A stretch of 36,312 bases of DNA from Candidatus Woesearchaeota archaeon CG_4_10_14_0_2_um_filter_33_13 (GCA_002792115.1 PFNQ01000042.1:1-36312), one strand, 5' to 3'; counted from the stretch's first letter, positions 1 through 9,390 are shown. Notes: generated by a model from the sequence alone, not told the origin. Translations and numbers: made by a program.

Positions 1-934
1 ACTTATAATTGTGCACCATCTCCAATGTATTTCTGTATACTCTACTCATTTGAAATGCCATAAACAATTCTTCCGGATTTCTTTTTTCTTCTACTGCTCT
101 CTCTGTAATTAAGGCTGCTTTAGTATCTTCTATTCTAGTGTAGGCTGGAACAAATAAATCTGCTCTACTTAATCTCTGGATCCAAAATGTATCTGTTGGA
201 TGATAAGGAATATCTAACAAAAATGAGTCGCCAATTCCTTCAAATACACCATTCATATCAATTCTAGTTGCACCAATAATATTTTTACCATTAGCTTCTA
301 CAAATAATTGTCCGTGTTTAGCTAAATATGGTTGAAATAAATCTTCTAACTTTGTTAATGCAGTAATGGCATCTGCATCTAACGGAGAACCAATCTGTGC
401 TATTCTGGCAGCAACTTTATGTGAATATGGATGTTTCTCTGCTTGTTCGTTTGTAAGGCCTAGTTCTTTTAGTTTTTCTCTTTCTAATCCTCTGAAAAAA
501 TCAATTTGTTCATCACTAAGAATTTCTGGAAGGTCCCTATCCATTTTCCGAACAGTTCTGTGCATCTCCGCTAATCGTGAGACAACTTTTTCTTTAGTAA
601 GTGTAGGGTCAAAAGTAAGTTCTTCTAATAAAGTTAATCCTGGAATATATTGCATAGAAAGAGAGTCTTCTTCTCCAATAACTTTGGGAACGTCATAACC
701 TCGACTTTTGTATTCTCTAAGAATTTGAGCTTCTATTCCAGTGATACCTTCACGTTTTTGATCTTGCTTAACAACGTGGCCATCAAGAACAATTAGGTCA
801 TCTTCCCCGCCCGAAGTTATATTGTGCCAACACCATCGTCCATTTGGGTTATTTGTAGGTATAAAACTTGCATATAAATCTGCTTCAATTGTAGCACTTG
901 TTCCCCCTTTTAAGTCCCTTTTTATATTAACCAT
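1..934 (-). CDS. Kinase-fold (APH-like) protein, partial at 3' end, possibly catalytically degenerate
   Basis: An open frame on the minus strand enters from an ATG near position 934 and runs off the left edge, so the C-terminus is missing. The N-terminal half looks like the small lobe of an aminoglycoside phosphotransferase/protein-kinase fold: a possible ATP-binding Lys in VVKQD, a helix Glu in GIEAQILREY, and a hinge-like LSMQYIPG. The expected HxDxxxxN catalytic loop appears only as FVEANGKNII, with Glu where Asp is usual, so activity is uncertain. An in-frame ATG lies nine codons upstream (961-959), but it touches the TATA box. The inner ATG at 934 sits 34 nt from that box, matching leaderless genes elsewhere in the window, so I chose it. 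It is divergent from cdc48. The fold call is by motif pattern only. Confidence 0.6.
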   Translation of the reverse strand, partial: MVNIKRDLKGGTSATIEADLYASFIPTNNPNGRWCWHNITSGGEDDLIVLDGHVVKQDQKREGITGIEAQILREYKSRGYDVPKVIGEEDSLSMQYIPGLTLLEELTFDPTLTKEKVVSRLAEMHRTVRKMDRDLPEILSDEQIDFFRGLEREKLKELGLTNEQAEKHPYSHKVAARIAQIGSPLDADAITALTKLEDLFQPYLAKHGQLFVEANGKNIIGATRIDMNGVFEGIGDSFLLDIPYHPTDTFWIQRLSRADLFVPAYTRIEDTKAALITERAVEEKRNPEELFMAFQMSRVYRNTLEMVHNYK

Positions 935-960
935 TAATAGTCCTTTAATTGCTGTTTTCA

Positions 961-968
961 TTTATAAA
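961..968 (-). promoter_or_regulatory. TATA box for the kinase-fold gene
   Basis: TTTATAAA on the minus strand. It overlaps the first possible ATG of the frame and lies 34 nt before the second ATG, which is the spacing expected for a leaderless archaeal transcript starting at 934. Confidence 0.6.
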
Positions 969-1027
969 TCTTGTGGTCAAATTACTACTTGGGAGTTGCA
1001 ACTAAAAAACAGAGCAACACCATAATA

Positions 1028-1067
1028 TTTATAAAATATAGAAGCCCGGAGAAGTTCATTGGGGTGA
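1028..1067 (+). promoter_or_regulatory. TATA box and Shine-Dalgarno site of cdc48
   Basis: TTTATAAA at 1028-1035, then GGGGTGA at 1061-1067, seven bases before the ATG at 1074. A start near 1055-1058 would leave a 15-20 nt leader with a ribosome binding site, in contrast to the leaderless genes nearby. Confidence 0.65.
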
Positions 1068-1073
1068 AGCAAT

Positions 1074-3371
1074 ATGGCTGAACAAGAAATTAAGTTAAAA
1101 GTTATGGAAGCAGTGCAAGATGATGTAAATAAGGGCATTGCTAGAATTGATTCTACTTATATGAAGCAGATTGGTGTTAATGAAGGGGACTTTATTGAGG
1201 TCCTTGGAGAGAGAAGAACAGCTGCTGTTGCTAGGCGTGGTTATCCGGGGGATATTAATCTTAATATCATTCGTATTGATGGAAACATTAGAAGAAATGC
1301 TAAAACCTCTATTGGAGAAATGATTACTGTTAAGAAAGCAGAAGTTAAACTAGCTAAAAAAGTATCCTTATCACCAGCGCAAAAAGGAGTAATGGTTAAT
1401 GCTTCTTCTGAAGTTTTCAAAAGGAGTTTGATGGGAAAAGCTTTGATTAAAGGAGATTTAATCTCCCTAGGCAATGTACGAAGAAGAGTTGACAATCAGG
1501 GTAGAAATATGACTGATGTGTTTTCTATGATGGAAGCACAATTTGCTGGTTTTGGTTTTGGCGACATTAAATTTGTGATTTTAGAAACTAATCCTAAAAA
1601 AGAGATTGTTGTAATTAATGAAGAAACTGAAATCGAATTTAATCCTCAAGCTGTGGAGTTAAAGGAAGAAGACAGTATTAGTCTAGGAATTAATTATGAG
1701 GATATTGGTGGTTTAGGTGAGGAAATAAAAAAAGTTAGAGAAATGATTGAGCTTCCTCTTAAACATCCAGAAGTTTTTGAACGTCTAGGTATTGAACCAC
1801 CAAAAGGAGTTCTTTTGCATGGACCACCAGGTACGGGAAAAACATTACTTGCTAAGGCAGTTGCTTCAGAGACCAACGCTCATTTTATCTTAATTAATGG
1901 TCCAGAAGTGATGAGTAAATTTTATGGTGAGTCTGAAGCTAATCTAAGAAAGAAATTTGAAGAAGCTGAAGAGAACGCCCCCTCAATAATTTTCTTTGAT
2001 GAGATTGATGCTATCGCTACTAAAAGAGAAGAAACCAAAGGAGATGTGGAGAAGAGAGTTGTAGCACAGCTTCTTGGTTTAATGGATGGACTGAAAAGCA
2101 GAGGAAAAGTTATTGTTATTGCTGCAACAAATATTCCTAACCTTCTTGATCCTGCTTTAAGACGTCCGGGAAGATTTGACAGAGAAATTGAAATTGGCGT
2201 TCCAGATAAAGAAGGCAGATTAGAGATTTTAAAAATTCACACTAGAAACATGCCTTTATCTAAAACTGTTATCTTAAAAGATATTGCTAAAGTTACTCAT
2301 GGTTTTGTTGGTGCTGATCTTAATGCTCTAGCAAAGGAAGCAGCGATGATTGTCTTGAGAAGAATTCTGCCAGACTTAAAGATGGAAGGTGTTGAAGAAG
2401 GTCAAGCCATTCCAAAAGAGATTTTAGAAAAATTAATGATTAACCAAAAAGATTTCTTAGAATCATTAAAGATCGTCCGTCCTTCAGCAATGCGGGAAGT
2501 TTTAGTTGAAACCCCTGATGTTAACTGGAGTGATGTAGGTGGTTTAGAGGAGGTTAAAAACAAACTTAAAGAAGCTGTTGAATGGCCATTAAAACAACCG
2601 GAAGTTTTCAAACGTATGGGCATTAGGCCGCCAAGAGGAATTTTATTGTATGGTCCTCCCGGTACTGGAAAGACTTTACTAGCGAAGGCTGTTGCTAAAG
2701 AAAGTGAAGCTAATTTTATTTTAGTCAATGGACCTAGCCTATTATCCAAATGGTTAGGAGAGTCAGAAAAAGCTGTTCGAGAGATCTTTAGAAAAGCTCG
2801 CCAAACAGCTCCAACTATTTTATTCTTTGATGAGATTGACGCTTTAGTTCCAAGAAGAGGACGTTCTAATGAAGAAGGGGGTAGATCAAACGAAAAAGTT
2901 GTTAACCAAATGCTTACCGAAATGGATGGTTTAGAAAGTTTGAATGATGTGTTAGTTATCGCTGCCACTAATCGTCCCGATATTGTTGATCCAGCTTTGT
3001 TAAGGCAAGGAAGATTTGACCGAGTTATCTTTACTCCCGTACCAGACGAAGAAAGCAGAAAAAAGATCTTTGAACTTTATTTAAAGAAGATGCCCGTAGC
3101 TAAGGATGTTAGTGCAAATAAGTTGGTTGAAAAAACGGAAGGTTATGTTGGCGCTGATATTGATGGTGTTTGTAGAGAAGCTGGTATGCTTGCTCTTAGG
3201 GAGAATATTAAAGCTAAAGAAGTTACGATGAAAAACTTTGAAGCTGCTTTAAATGTGGTTAAACCATCTGTAGATAAAGAGATTGAAGAAACCTACAAGG
3301 AGTTAGAAGATTACTTCTCTTCAGCAAGAGCTAAGCAGATCAAAGAGAGTAAAGCAGATTATTTCGGATAA
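1074..3371 (+). CDS. cdc48: CDC48/VCP (p97) family AAA+ ATPase
   Basis: A 765-residue protein with the full archaeal CDC48/VAT layout: an N-terminal double-psi barrel substrate/adaptor domain (about 1-185) and two AAA+ modules. Walker A GPPGTGKT occurs twice (250-257 and about 526-533), each followed by a Walker B FFDEIDA and arginine-finger segments (RRPGRFDRE and RQGRFDR). The family forms a hexamer that unfolds or extracts proteins for degradation or complex disassembly in the cytoplasm. The C-terminus ends DYFG rather than the eukaryotic HbYX tail. The start is fixed by the GGGGTGA site. The PHP gene begins one base after the stop, so the two are probably co-transcribed. Length is slightly above the usual archaeal 730-750. 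Confidence 0.97.
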   Translation: MAEQEIKLKVMEAVQDDVNKGIARIDSTYMKQIGVNEGDFIEVLGERRTAAVARRGYPGDINLNIIRIDGNIRRNAKTSIGEMITVKKAEVKLAKKVSLSPAQKGVMVNASSEVFKRSLMGKALIKGDLISLGNVRRRVDNQGRNMTDVFSMMEAQFAGFGFGDIKFVILETNPKKEIVVINEETEIEFNPQAVELKEEDSISLGINYEDIGGLGEEIKKVREMIELPLKHPEVFERLGIEPPKGVLLHGPPGTGKTLLAKAVASETNAHFILINGPEVMSKFYGESEANLRKKFEEAEENAPSIIFFDEIDAIATKREETKGDVEKRVVAQLLGLMDGLKSRGKVIVIAATNIPNLLDPALRRPGRFDREIEIGVPDKEGRLEILKIHTRNMPLSKTVILKDIAKVTHGFVGADLNALAKEAAMIVLRRILPDLKMEGVEEGQAIPKEILEKLMINQKDFLESLKIVRPSAMREVLVETPDVNWSDVGGLEEVKNKLKEAVEWPLKQPEVFKRMGIRPPRGILLYGPPGTGKTLLAKAVAKESEANFILVNGPSLLSKWLGESEKAVREIFRKARQTAPTILFFDEIDALVPRRGRSNEEGGRSNEKVVNQMLTEMDGLESLNDVLVIAATNRPDIVDPALLRQGRFDRVIFTPVPDEESRKKIFELYLKKMPVAKDVSANKLVEKTEGYVGADIDGVCREAGMLALRENIKAKEVTMKNFEAALNVVKPSVDKEIEETYKELEDYFSSARAKQIKESKADYFG

Positions 3372-3372
3372 A

Positions 3373-4182
3373 ATGATTATTGACTTGCATATGCATACTA
3401 ATACCTCTCCTGATACAACTCAGGAGTTAAGTGAGATGTATAAGATTGCTGTGCAGAAAGGTTTGAAGTACATCTGTATTACTAATCACCAAGAGTTAAA
3501 TGTTCATTCACAAGAAGAGGGTTATTCCCTAACCTCAGAAAAACTAGCTAAATACAAAAATGAGTTTAAGGATTTAGTGTTAAATCCCATAACAAAAATA
3601 TTTTTTGGTGTTGAGATGGGTTATTATCAAGATCAGGAAGAGGTGATCAAGCAATTTATTAGGGAGAATGATTTTGATTTTGTTATTGGTTCTGTACATT
3701 GGGTAGATAATCTAGAGGTAGCTAATGGGAATAATAGAGAAAAGTTTGCTGTACAGACTGAATTACATGCAAATCTGATTGATAACTATTTTTTAAAATT
3801 AGAAAAAGCAATTAAATGCAAACAATTTGATGTTGTTGGCCATATTGATGTGTTTAAGAAAGTTATGCCCGAACCGGATTTTTTTATTTTAAAAGAAAGG
3901 TGGGCAAAAATTGCAGATGTATTAATCGAGAATAATGTTGGATTCGAAATTAATACTAGTTACAAATTTTCTGATAAGAATGGCCTACATATTTATCCCA
4001 GCGTTGATGTTCTAAATTTTTTTATTGAGAAAGGGATCAAAACAATAACTATTGGCAGTGATGCTCATTCTTATAATCGAATTGGTGATCAAGTTGATGA
4101 AGTAGAAAAACTGTTAAAGTCTTTAGGTGTTAAGCAAGTTTGTTACTTTGAGAAACGTAAGAAGTATTTTGTTGATTTGTAA
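3373..4182 (+). CDS. PHP-domain phosphoesterase (histidinol-phosphatase-like)
   Basis: 269 residues with every metal-ligand motif of the PHP family in order: DLHMHT at the N-terminus, TNH, GVE, GSVH, GHID and the C-terminal GSDAH. These form a trinuclear metal site that hydrolyses phosphomonoesters. Length and motif order fit the HisK-type histidinol-phosphatase branch, but no other histidine biosynthesis gene is in the window, so another phosphorylated substrate (for example a nucleotide or sugar phosphate) is equally possible. The ATG is one base after the cdc48 stop, with no room for a separate promoter, so expression is probably coupled to cdc48. Confidence 0.85.
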   Translation: MIIDLHMHTNTSPDTTQELSEMYKIAVQKGLKYICITNHQELNVHSQEEGYSLTSEKLAKYKNEFKDLVLNPITKIFFGVEMGYYQDQEEVIKQFIRENDFDFVIGSVHWVDNLEVANGNNREKFAVQTELHANLIDNYFLKLEKAIKCKQFDVVGHIDVFKKVMPEPDFFILKERWAKIADVLIENNVGFEINTSYKFSDKNGLHIYPSVDVLNFFIEKGIKTITIGSDAHSYNRIGDQVDEVEKLLKSLGVKQVCYFEKRKKYFVDL

Positions 4183-4224
4183 GAACTGAAGTGTTATTAT
4201 CTGACAGTGGTTAAATTAGTAAGA

Positions 4225-4232
4225 TTTATAAA
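4225..4232 (+). promoter_or_regulatory. TATA box of the tandem LOG/SLOG-like gene
   Basis: TTTATAAA 31 nt before the ATG at 4256, with no Shine-Dalgarno sequence between: a leaderless promoter. Confidence 0.65.
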
Positions 4233-4255
4233 TGGTTATTTACTATTAACTTAAA

Positions 4256-5596
4256 ATGTCTAAGAAACAAACTATTCAAATTGGAGACTGTATTTTAGAT
4301 TCAAATGTAGTGAGTAAATTGTTGGATCAGTTCGCACATAGAATTTACGTTGATAAATATCAAGAACAATTATCTTCACTTCTTCAACAAGATCGAGGAG
4401 TTACAAGAACTGGTTTAACATTAGACGAGTTTTTTAGAGTTAATGTAGGTAGTGGGAAAATTTTTGCAGGTTACTCTGGTCCTTGTAAAGATGCTAATAT
4501 TAAAGCACAAGAAGATTCTATTGGACATTTAGCAAAAGACCTTAATGATGTTGTTGGAGGAATAGTTCATGGTGCAACAATGTGGGCTTTTATCAAAGAA
4601 GCACATCTTTCTGCTGTTAGAAATAATATGCTTTCAATTGGTGTGATGCCTTGGCAAGGCGTTATAGACCTTTTAGCTGTTAAAGGTCAATTAGGGGCAG
4701 ATTTTCCTAAGATGGATTATTTGGCAATCTCCGGCGAAAGTTATGAGGATCATGCTAACCTTTTTGCACAAAAGTTAGATTACTTAACTTTACTTGGTGG
4801 AAGAGCTGGCGCTTTAGCTGAAGCAAATTCTGCAAAAAGATATTCTAAACCAGTTATCACTTTAGTTTTGGATAATGAACAGGACTTGGCTTTCCAAAAC
4901 TTTCAAGGTGGAAGTTGGTATACTCGAAATCCGGAAGAGGCAGCAAAGTTTGTAAGATACAACTTGACTCCTAATCAACGATTATTTAATGGAAAGCATG
5001 TTTCTGTTCACGATTTTGATAAAATGACAATTGATAAAATCCGATTAACGTTCTTAGGTAATTCTGGACGGAAAACTGATTTGCATAGACATAGACAAAT
5101 TTTGGATCAGTTATTAATGGGTATTTCTCCAGCCGTGTCACAAAAAGTTGAAGGTGTTTCTGGAGGAACTTATTTGGGTGGTGTACAAGCATTTTATGAT
5201 TCTTGTGGGTTTATGCATATAAACAGATCAGGAATAATGTCTCGAAAGGGGATCGGTTATAAACTTGCAGATGTTGATCATCTAATTGCTTATGGACCAG
5301 AATGGGGTTCTGAATCAGATGTTACTAAAAGAATGTCTGATGTGGCAGTTGTTCTTGGTGGTGGCGGGCAAACCGAAGCAGAGGTTGAAATGCTAGCAAT
5401 CCATGGTGGACGTGCTGGAGTTGGCGTACCTATAATTGTTATTGATGATCCTATTGTTGGTAATTGGTCATCAAAGAGATCTTTTCAACATCCTAATGTT
5501 CATTATTTTGGTTCCGGAGAATTATCTCTTGCCGCTAGTTACTTAAACGACACAATTCAAAGAATCAGTTGCGAACGGTCTGATGTATTCCGTTAA
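4256..5596 (+). CDS. Tandem LOG/SLOG-like Rossmann protein
   Basis: 446 residues that look like two LOG-type nucleotide-binding domains fused head to tail. In the first half, GGIVHGATM and IGVMPW are followed by LLGGRAGALAEA (about 179-190). In the second, GVSGGTYLGGVQ is followed by VVLGGGGQTEAEVEM (about 365-379) and PIIVIDDP. Each GG..(G)..E segment sits where LOG/lysine-decarboxylase-like proteins have PGGxGTxxE. Single-domain LOG proteins cleave nucleoside monophosphates at the ribosyl bond, and SLOG relatives sense nucleotide-derived signals. Neither half keeps the exact LOG motif, so the reaction is unknown. No signal peptide is visible. It has its own leaderless promoter. Confidence 0.6.
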   Translation: MSKKQTIQIGDCILDSNVVSKLLDQFAHRIYVDKYQEQLSSLLQQDRGVTRTGLTLDEFFRVNVGSGKIFAGYSGPCKDANIKAQEDSIGHLAKDLNDVVGGIVHGATMWAFIKEAHLSAVRNNMLSIGVMPWQGVIDLLAVKGQLGADFPKMDYLAISGESYEDHANLFAQKLDYLTLLGGRAGALAEANSAKRYSKPVITLVLDNEQDLAFQNFQGGSWYTRNPEEAAKFVRYNLTPNQRLFNGKHVSVHDFDKMTIDKIRLTFLGNSGRKTDLHRHRQILDQLLMGISPAVSQKVEGVSGGTYLGGVQAFYDSCGFMHINRSGIMSRKGIGYKLADVDHLIAYGPEWGSESDVTKRMSDVAVVLGGGGQTEAEVEMLAIHGGRAGVGVPIIVIDDPIVGNWSSKRSFQHPNVHYFGSGELSLAASYLNDTIQRISCERSDVFR

Positions 5597-5630
5597 TTAT
5601 TTTATCTTTATCACATTTTTTCACAATACA

Positions 5631-5825
5631 TTTATAAACAGAACTAAGAAATATAGTTTATATTGAATAGGCGGAAGCAGAGAGTTTCAATTATTAAAAT
5701 TACACTTTTTCTGTTTCACTTAATTAAATAAAATTATTTAGTAAGTTAAAAGTTCGTTCCAAGCGAAAGTCAGGAATAACTAAAAATCCAAATTGGATTT
5801 ATCGTTTGTTCAAGGAGAAATAAAA
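5631..5825 (+). promoter_or_regulatory. Promoter and long 5' leader of the DEAD-box helicase gene
   Basis: TTTATAAA lies at 5631-5638, but the ATG is at 5826, so a transcript starting near 5660 would carry about 165 nt of leader. The leader holds a hairpin at 5784-5800 (AAATCC, 5-nt loop, GGATTT) close to the Shine-Dalgarno AAGGAG at 5812-5817. No leader this long precedes other protein genes here except perhaps the Lys-rich gene at 9639. Long leaders on cold-inducible DEAD-box helicase mRNAs are known in bacteria and in at least one methanogen. Confidence 0.5.
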
Positions 5826-7118
5826 ATGTTCGAAGAACTAAATTTAAGTCCAGAGCTTGTTAGAGCTCTAAAAGAAGAAGGTATTACCAAACCTACAGTA
5901 ATTCAAGAGAAAGCAATTCCTTTAGTATTAGAAGGAAGAGACGTTATTGGTATGTCTTACACTGGATCTGGAAAGACTGTTGCTTTTGGTGTACCTATAA
6001 TTGAGAAAACACAAACTGGAAATGGTTTGAAGACAGTAATCCTAACTCCAACTAGAGAGTTAGCTGTACAGATCTCTAATGAGATGAAAAAGTTTTCTAA
6101 GTATAAACCATGCAGAATCGCTACGGTTTATGGTGGAGTGGCTTTAGATCCCCAAGTTCAAGAAATGGCTAGAGCTGATATCTTAGTTTCAACACCCGGG
6201 AGGTTATTAGATCATTTACAAAGAGGAAATGTTGATTTAAGTCAAATTCATTACTTTGTTTTAGATGAAGCTGATAAGATGGTAGAGATGGGTTTTATTG
6301 AGGATGTGGAAAGGATTTTATCTCAAACATCTGCAGATAGACAGATCTTGCTTTTTGGAGCAACCTTATCCGATGAAATTGATAATATCAAAAGACACCA
6401 CATGCGTGATCCTGCTGTTGCTGAAGCTGATAAACACGTTAAACAAGAATTTTTGGAACAGTTTTATTATGATATCCCTATGAATCAGAAATTCTCTTTG
6501 TTGGTTCATCTTCTAAAAGAGGAAGAAACAGACAGAGTAATGATTTTCTGTTCATCTCGTTCAACCGTAGAGTTATTAACTCATAACTTAAGAGCTCAAG
6601 GAGTAAAAGCAGAGATGCTTCACGGAAAGATGAGCCAAGCTAAAAGGTTAAGTGTTATTGCTGGGTTCAACAAAGATAAGGTTAAGGTTTTAGTGGCTTC
6701 TGCTGTTGCTGCTCGCGGTTTAGACATTAAAGATGTTACTCACGTTTTTAATTATGATCTGTCTCAAGATCCACAAGAGTATGTTCACAGAATTGGTAGA
6801 ACTGCTCGAGCAGGAGAAAAAGGCAAAGCAGTTACATTACTTAGCGATAGAGATTATCCTGCTTTTGATCAAGTCTTTAAGCAATATAAAATGGACATTA
6901 AAGAGTTAACACCTGGTGAATTTCCAAAGTTAAGATTCGAGACTAGGATGCACGAATCTTCTCCAAGAGGAAGAAGTTTTAATGGTAATCGTAACTTAGA
7001 CGGCAGAAGACATCATCACCCTCATGGTGAAGGACAGTCTAACGATTATCGTCCTAGAGAATTTAACAGAAGTAGTGGAATGAATCGAAGTAGAGAGATG
7101 ACTCGAAGAACTGATTAA
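5826..7118 (+). CDS. deaD: DEAD-box ATP-dependent RNA helicase
   Basis: About 430 residues with a complete DEAD-box core: an upstream aromatic/Q-motif region (FEELNLSPELVRALKEEG), motif I YTGSGKT, PTRELAVQ, STPGRLLDH, motif II DEADK, then ARGLDI and HRIGRTARAGEKG in the second RecA domain. It uses ATP to unwind short RNA duplexes, typically in ribosome assembly, mRNA decay or cold adaptation. Motif III reads GAT instead of the near-universal SAT. The roughly 60-residue tail is rich in Arg, Asn, Gly, Ser and His, an RNA-binding extension. I chose ATG 5826 because AAGGAG lies 8 nt upstream and the family normally starts with MFEEL. An upstream TTG (5793) would add 11 unlikely residues. Confidence 0.95.
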   Translation: MFEELNLSPELVRALKEEGITKPTVIQEKAIPLVLEGRDVIGMSYTGSGKTVAFGVPIIEKTQTGNGLKTVILTPTRELAVQISNEMKKFSKYKPCRIATVYGGVALDPQVQEMARADILVSTPGRLLDHLQRGNVDLSQIHYFVLDEADKMVEMGFIEDVERILSQTSADRQILLFGATLSDEIDNIKRHHMRDPAVAEADKHVKQEFLEQFYYDIPMNQKFSLLVHLLKEEETDRVMIFCSSRSTVELLTHNLRAQGVKAEMLHGKMSQAKRLSVIAGFNKDKVKVLVASAVAARGLDIKDVTHVFNYDLSQDPQEYVHRIGRTARAGEKGKAVTLLSDRDYPAFDQVFKQYKMDIKELTPGEFPKLRFETRMHESSPRGRSFNGNRNLDGRRHHHPHGEGQSNDYRPREFNRSSGMNRSREMTRRTD

Positions 7119-7156
7119 TTCTTTTATTTTTTCTTTTTTTTAGTTTTTTAGTTTTT
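7119..7156 (+). terminator. T-tract terminator after deaD
   Basis: Directly after the stop codon come several runs of 5-8 T separated by single bases, without a hairpin: the usual archaeal intrinsic terminator form. Confidence 0.6.
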
Positions 7157-7200
7157 GTCCATTTCTGTTTTTACTTTAAAGTAGTTCACCTCCAAAAAGA

Positions 7201-7208
7201 TTTATAAA
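7201..7208 (+). promoter_or_regulatory. TATA box of the Cys-rich protein gene
   Basis: TTTATAAA exactly 30 nt before the ATG at 7231, with no Shine-Dalgarno site: leaderless. Confidence 0.65.
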
Positions 7209-7230
7209 TATCTGAGATTATGTTGCTTCG

Positions 7231-7848
7231 ATGGTTACATTAAGAAGTATTATTGCTGGGTTTGCCTTAGGGGCTATTTTGGCTTACACTCTTCCATCTC
7301 GGGATAATACAGCTGAACCAGTCTCTGCACCTGTTTCCGTATCCGTTCCTACATCTTGTTCTGATGAGTATCGAGATTATTTATTTGACTTACATACATT
7401 TGTTGAGACAAGATTTTTTAATGCTGAATCAGAATTAACTAGAAGAATTGTTCAGCACAGTGTTAAATCTAGGGAAATATCTCAGGAGTTAAGTCAGCGC
7501 CTTAGCACCTTAGTTAATCAAGAGTATAGCTCTATTAAAGAGAGGGATGACTTTGTTGAAGACACGGAAATCTTTTCATATGGCGTTGGTTTGGTTGATC
7601 TTTGCCATCAAGAATTAAAAGTATCTTCACAAACACCACAAGAGTTATTCTTATGCGTTCAAGAAGCCAAATTACCAGAATGTGGTGCATCTAACTGGCA
7701 AGATAAGATTACTGCTAGCTTTGTGATTAGTTGTGTTTCTCAGCTAGATAATATTAGATACTTAGAAGCGTGTGTTGCTGATATGAGAGCTTTACCTTTA
7801 TTATCAACAGAAACTTTTGAGACCTATCAAAATCAATCTGGTGATTAA
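7231..7848 (+). CDS. Membrane-anchored or secreted Cys-containing protein, unknown function
   Basis: Not recognised. The N-terminus (residues 5-21) is a short hydrophobic stretch after MVTLR, a signal peptide or membrane anchor, followed by a Pro/Val/Ser-rich linker to about residue 41. The rest is predicted largely helical, with six cysteines at 43, 125, 142, 151, 168 and 181. An even number of Cys in an exported domain suggests three disulfides. It has its own leaderless promoter and lies between deaD and a MATE exporter on the same strand. No catalytic motif is visible. Confidence 0.6.
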   Translation: MVTLRSIIAGFALGAILAYTLPSRDNTAEPVSAPVSVSVPTSCSDEYRDYLFDLHTFVETRFFNAESELTRRIVQHSVKSREISQELSQRLSTLVNQEYSSIKERDDFVEDTEIFSYGVGLVDLCHQELKVSSQTPQELFLCVQEAKLPECGASNWQDKITASFVISCVSQLDNIRYLEACVADMRALPLLSTETFETYQNQSGD

Positions 7849-7932
7849 GAAAAGCATTTTCTAAAAAAGATCTGCATAATAAGAAAACATTTATAAGTCT
7901 TTTATTAACGATTATTATTTAAATATATCAAA

Positions 7933-9321
7933 ATGTCTTCAGAAACTAATCAACCAATACTTAAACAACCAATACTTAAAAAAAATCATTTATTAGAAGG
8001 TTCTATCATTAAATCTATTTTGATGATTGCTATTCCAGTTATCTTCGCTAACCTTTTGCAAACAGTTTATCAGTTGATCGATACATTTTGGGTGGGTCGC
8101 TTAGGGACGGAAGCGGTAGCAGCAGTATCTCTTACTTTTCCATTATTATTTTTCTTAACATCATTAGCAATGGGCTTTGCTATGGCCGGGTCTATTTTAG
8201 TTGCTCAATATAATGGTAGAGGAGATAAACATAATGTTTCTTTGGTTACTGGACAAACACTTAGTTTAACAATTGTTCTGGCTATCATAATCAGCGTCTT
8301 AGGTTACTTCTCCTCTGAGTATTTACTTTCTTTTTTAACTAGTGACTCTTTAGTTTTGTCGCAAGCAACATCTTATCTACAAATTTCTTTCATTGCTATG
8401 ACTGCAATGTTTATATACAATATTTTCCAATCTTCTTTGAGGGGAGTTGGAGAAGTTAAATTTCCAACTATTATCATTTTAATTACAGTAATAATTAATT
8501 TTTTTATCGATCCTTTGTTTATGTATGGTTGGGAATTTATTCCTGCCATGGGCGTTTCCGGTGTTGCTTTAGCCACATTAATAACTGAAAGCTTGGCCGC
8601 AATTATTGGTATAACTGTTTTAATTAAAGGGACTTACGGAGTTAAAGTTACTTTTCCAGATTTAAAGTTAAGAATGAGTTTTGTTAAAAAGTTGTTAAAG
8701 TTAGGTACTCCTACCTCTTTAGAAATGTCTTCCCGTTCTTTGGGAATGGTCCTTATGATGTTTATTGTTTCTGCTTTTGGCACATTAGCTATTGCTTCTT
8801 ATGGTATCGGCACTAGGATGTTGATGATGGTCATTATCCCCGCGGTTGGTTTCTCAATTGTTACTTCTGCTTTAGTTGGAAACAATTTGGGGGCAAGACA
8901 ACATCAACGCGCAGAACTAATTATCAAAACAGCAATGAAGATTGCTTTTTGGACACTTACTGTTGTGGGTGTGTTAATGTTTATTTTTGCGGAAGCGATT
9001 GCAACATTTTTTGTCCCTAATGAAACAGAATTAGTTTTGATGGCGGCACAATTTATTCACATTATGGCTTTAACTTTTGGTTTAATTGGTATACAAATGG
9101 TGATAGTAGGAGCGGTTAAAGCTGCAGGCAAGACAACAGTTTCTATGTTTTTAGCAATGTTTCATACTGTTTCTCTAATTGTAACCAGTTATTTACTCTC
9201 TTTAGGTTGGGGAGAATTAGGACTTTGGATCGCTTATCCTACTGCTAACATTCTTGCTTTAGGATTGGCAGTTTATTTTTATAAAAGGAAAGATTGGTTG
9301 CATAAAGAACTGGTTGATTGA
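7933..9321 (+). CDS. MATE-family multidrug/Na+ antiporter
   Basis: 462 residues with about twelve hydrophobic segments in two related halves, the MATE topology. The first segments (IPVIFANLLQTVYQLIDTFW followed by VGRLG) and the stretch ending MAGSILVAQYNGRGDK are typical of MATE proteins, and NNLGARQHQRAE in the second half is the matching loop. These exporters use a Na+ or H+ gradient to expel cationic drugs or metabolites. The N-terminus carries a duplicated five-residue block (QPILK twice) that is perfect at DNA level. A TATA-like TTTATAA lies near 7890, about 43 nt upstream, with no clear ribosome site, so the start is less certain than for its neighbours. Confidence 0.92.
   Translation: MSSETNQPILKQPILKKNHLLEGSIIKSILMIAIPVIFANLLQTVYQLIDTFWVGRLGTEAVAAVSLTFPLLFFLTSLAMGFAMAGSILVAQYNGRGDKHNVSLVTGQTLSLTIVLAIIISVLGYFSSEYLLSFLTSDSLVLSQATSYLQISFIAMTAMFIYNIFQSSLRGVGEVKFPTIIILITVIINFFIDPLFMYGWEFIPAMGVSGVALATLITESLAAIIGITVLIKGTYGVKVTFPDLKLRMSFVKKLLKLGTPTSLEMSSRSLGMVLMMFIVSAFGTLAIASYGIGTRMLMMVIIPAVGFSIVTSALVGNNLGARQHQRAELIIKTAMKIAFWTLTVVGVLMFIFAEAIATFFVPNETELVLMAAQFIHIMALTFGLIGIQMVIVGAVKAAGKTTVSMFLAMFHTVSLIVTSYLLSLGWGELGLWIAYPTANILALGLAVYFYKRKDWLHKELVD
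7951..7980 (+). repeat. Perfect 15-bp tandem duplication in the MATE gene
   Basis: CAACCAATACTTAAA occurs twice back to back (7951-7965, 7966-7980), giving two in-frame copies of QPILK in the cytoplasmic N-terminus. The perfect identity suggests a recent slippage event. Confidence 0.9.
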
Positions 9322-9390
9322 GCTTACTGGGGGACGTATTTATTCTTTAGTAGTCATAAAGACTTAAATAATTCAAAATTCTTCTAACAA

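Noticed and set aside
2402-2968. 188-codon open frame antisense to cdc48
   Set aside because: It lies wholly within a well-supported gene and is a shadow of its codon pattern; no domain is recognisable.
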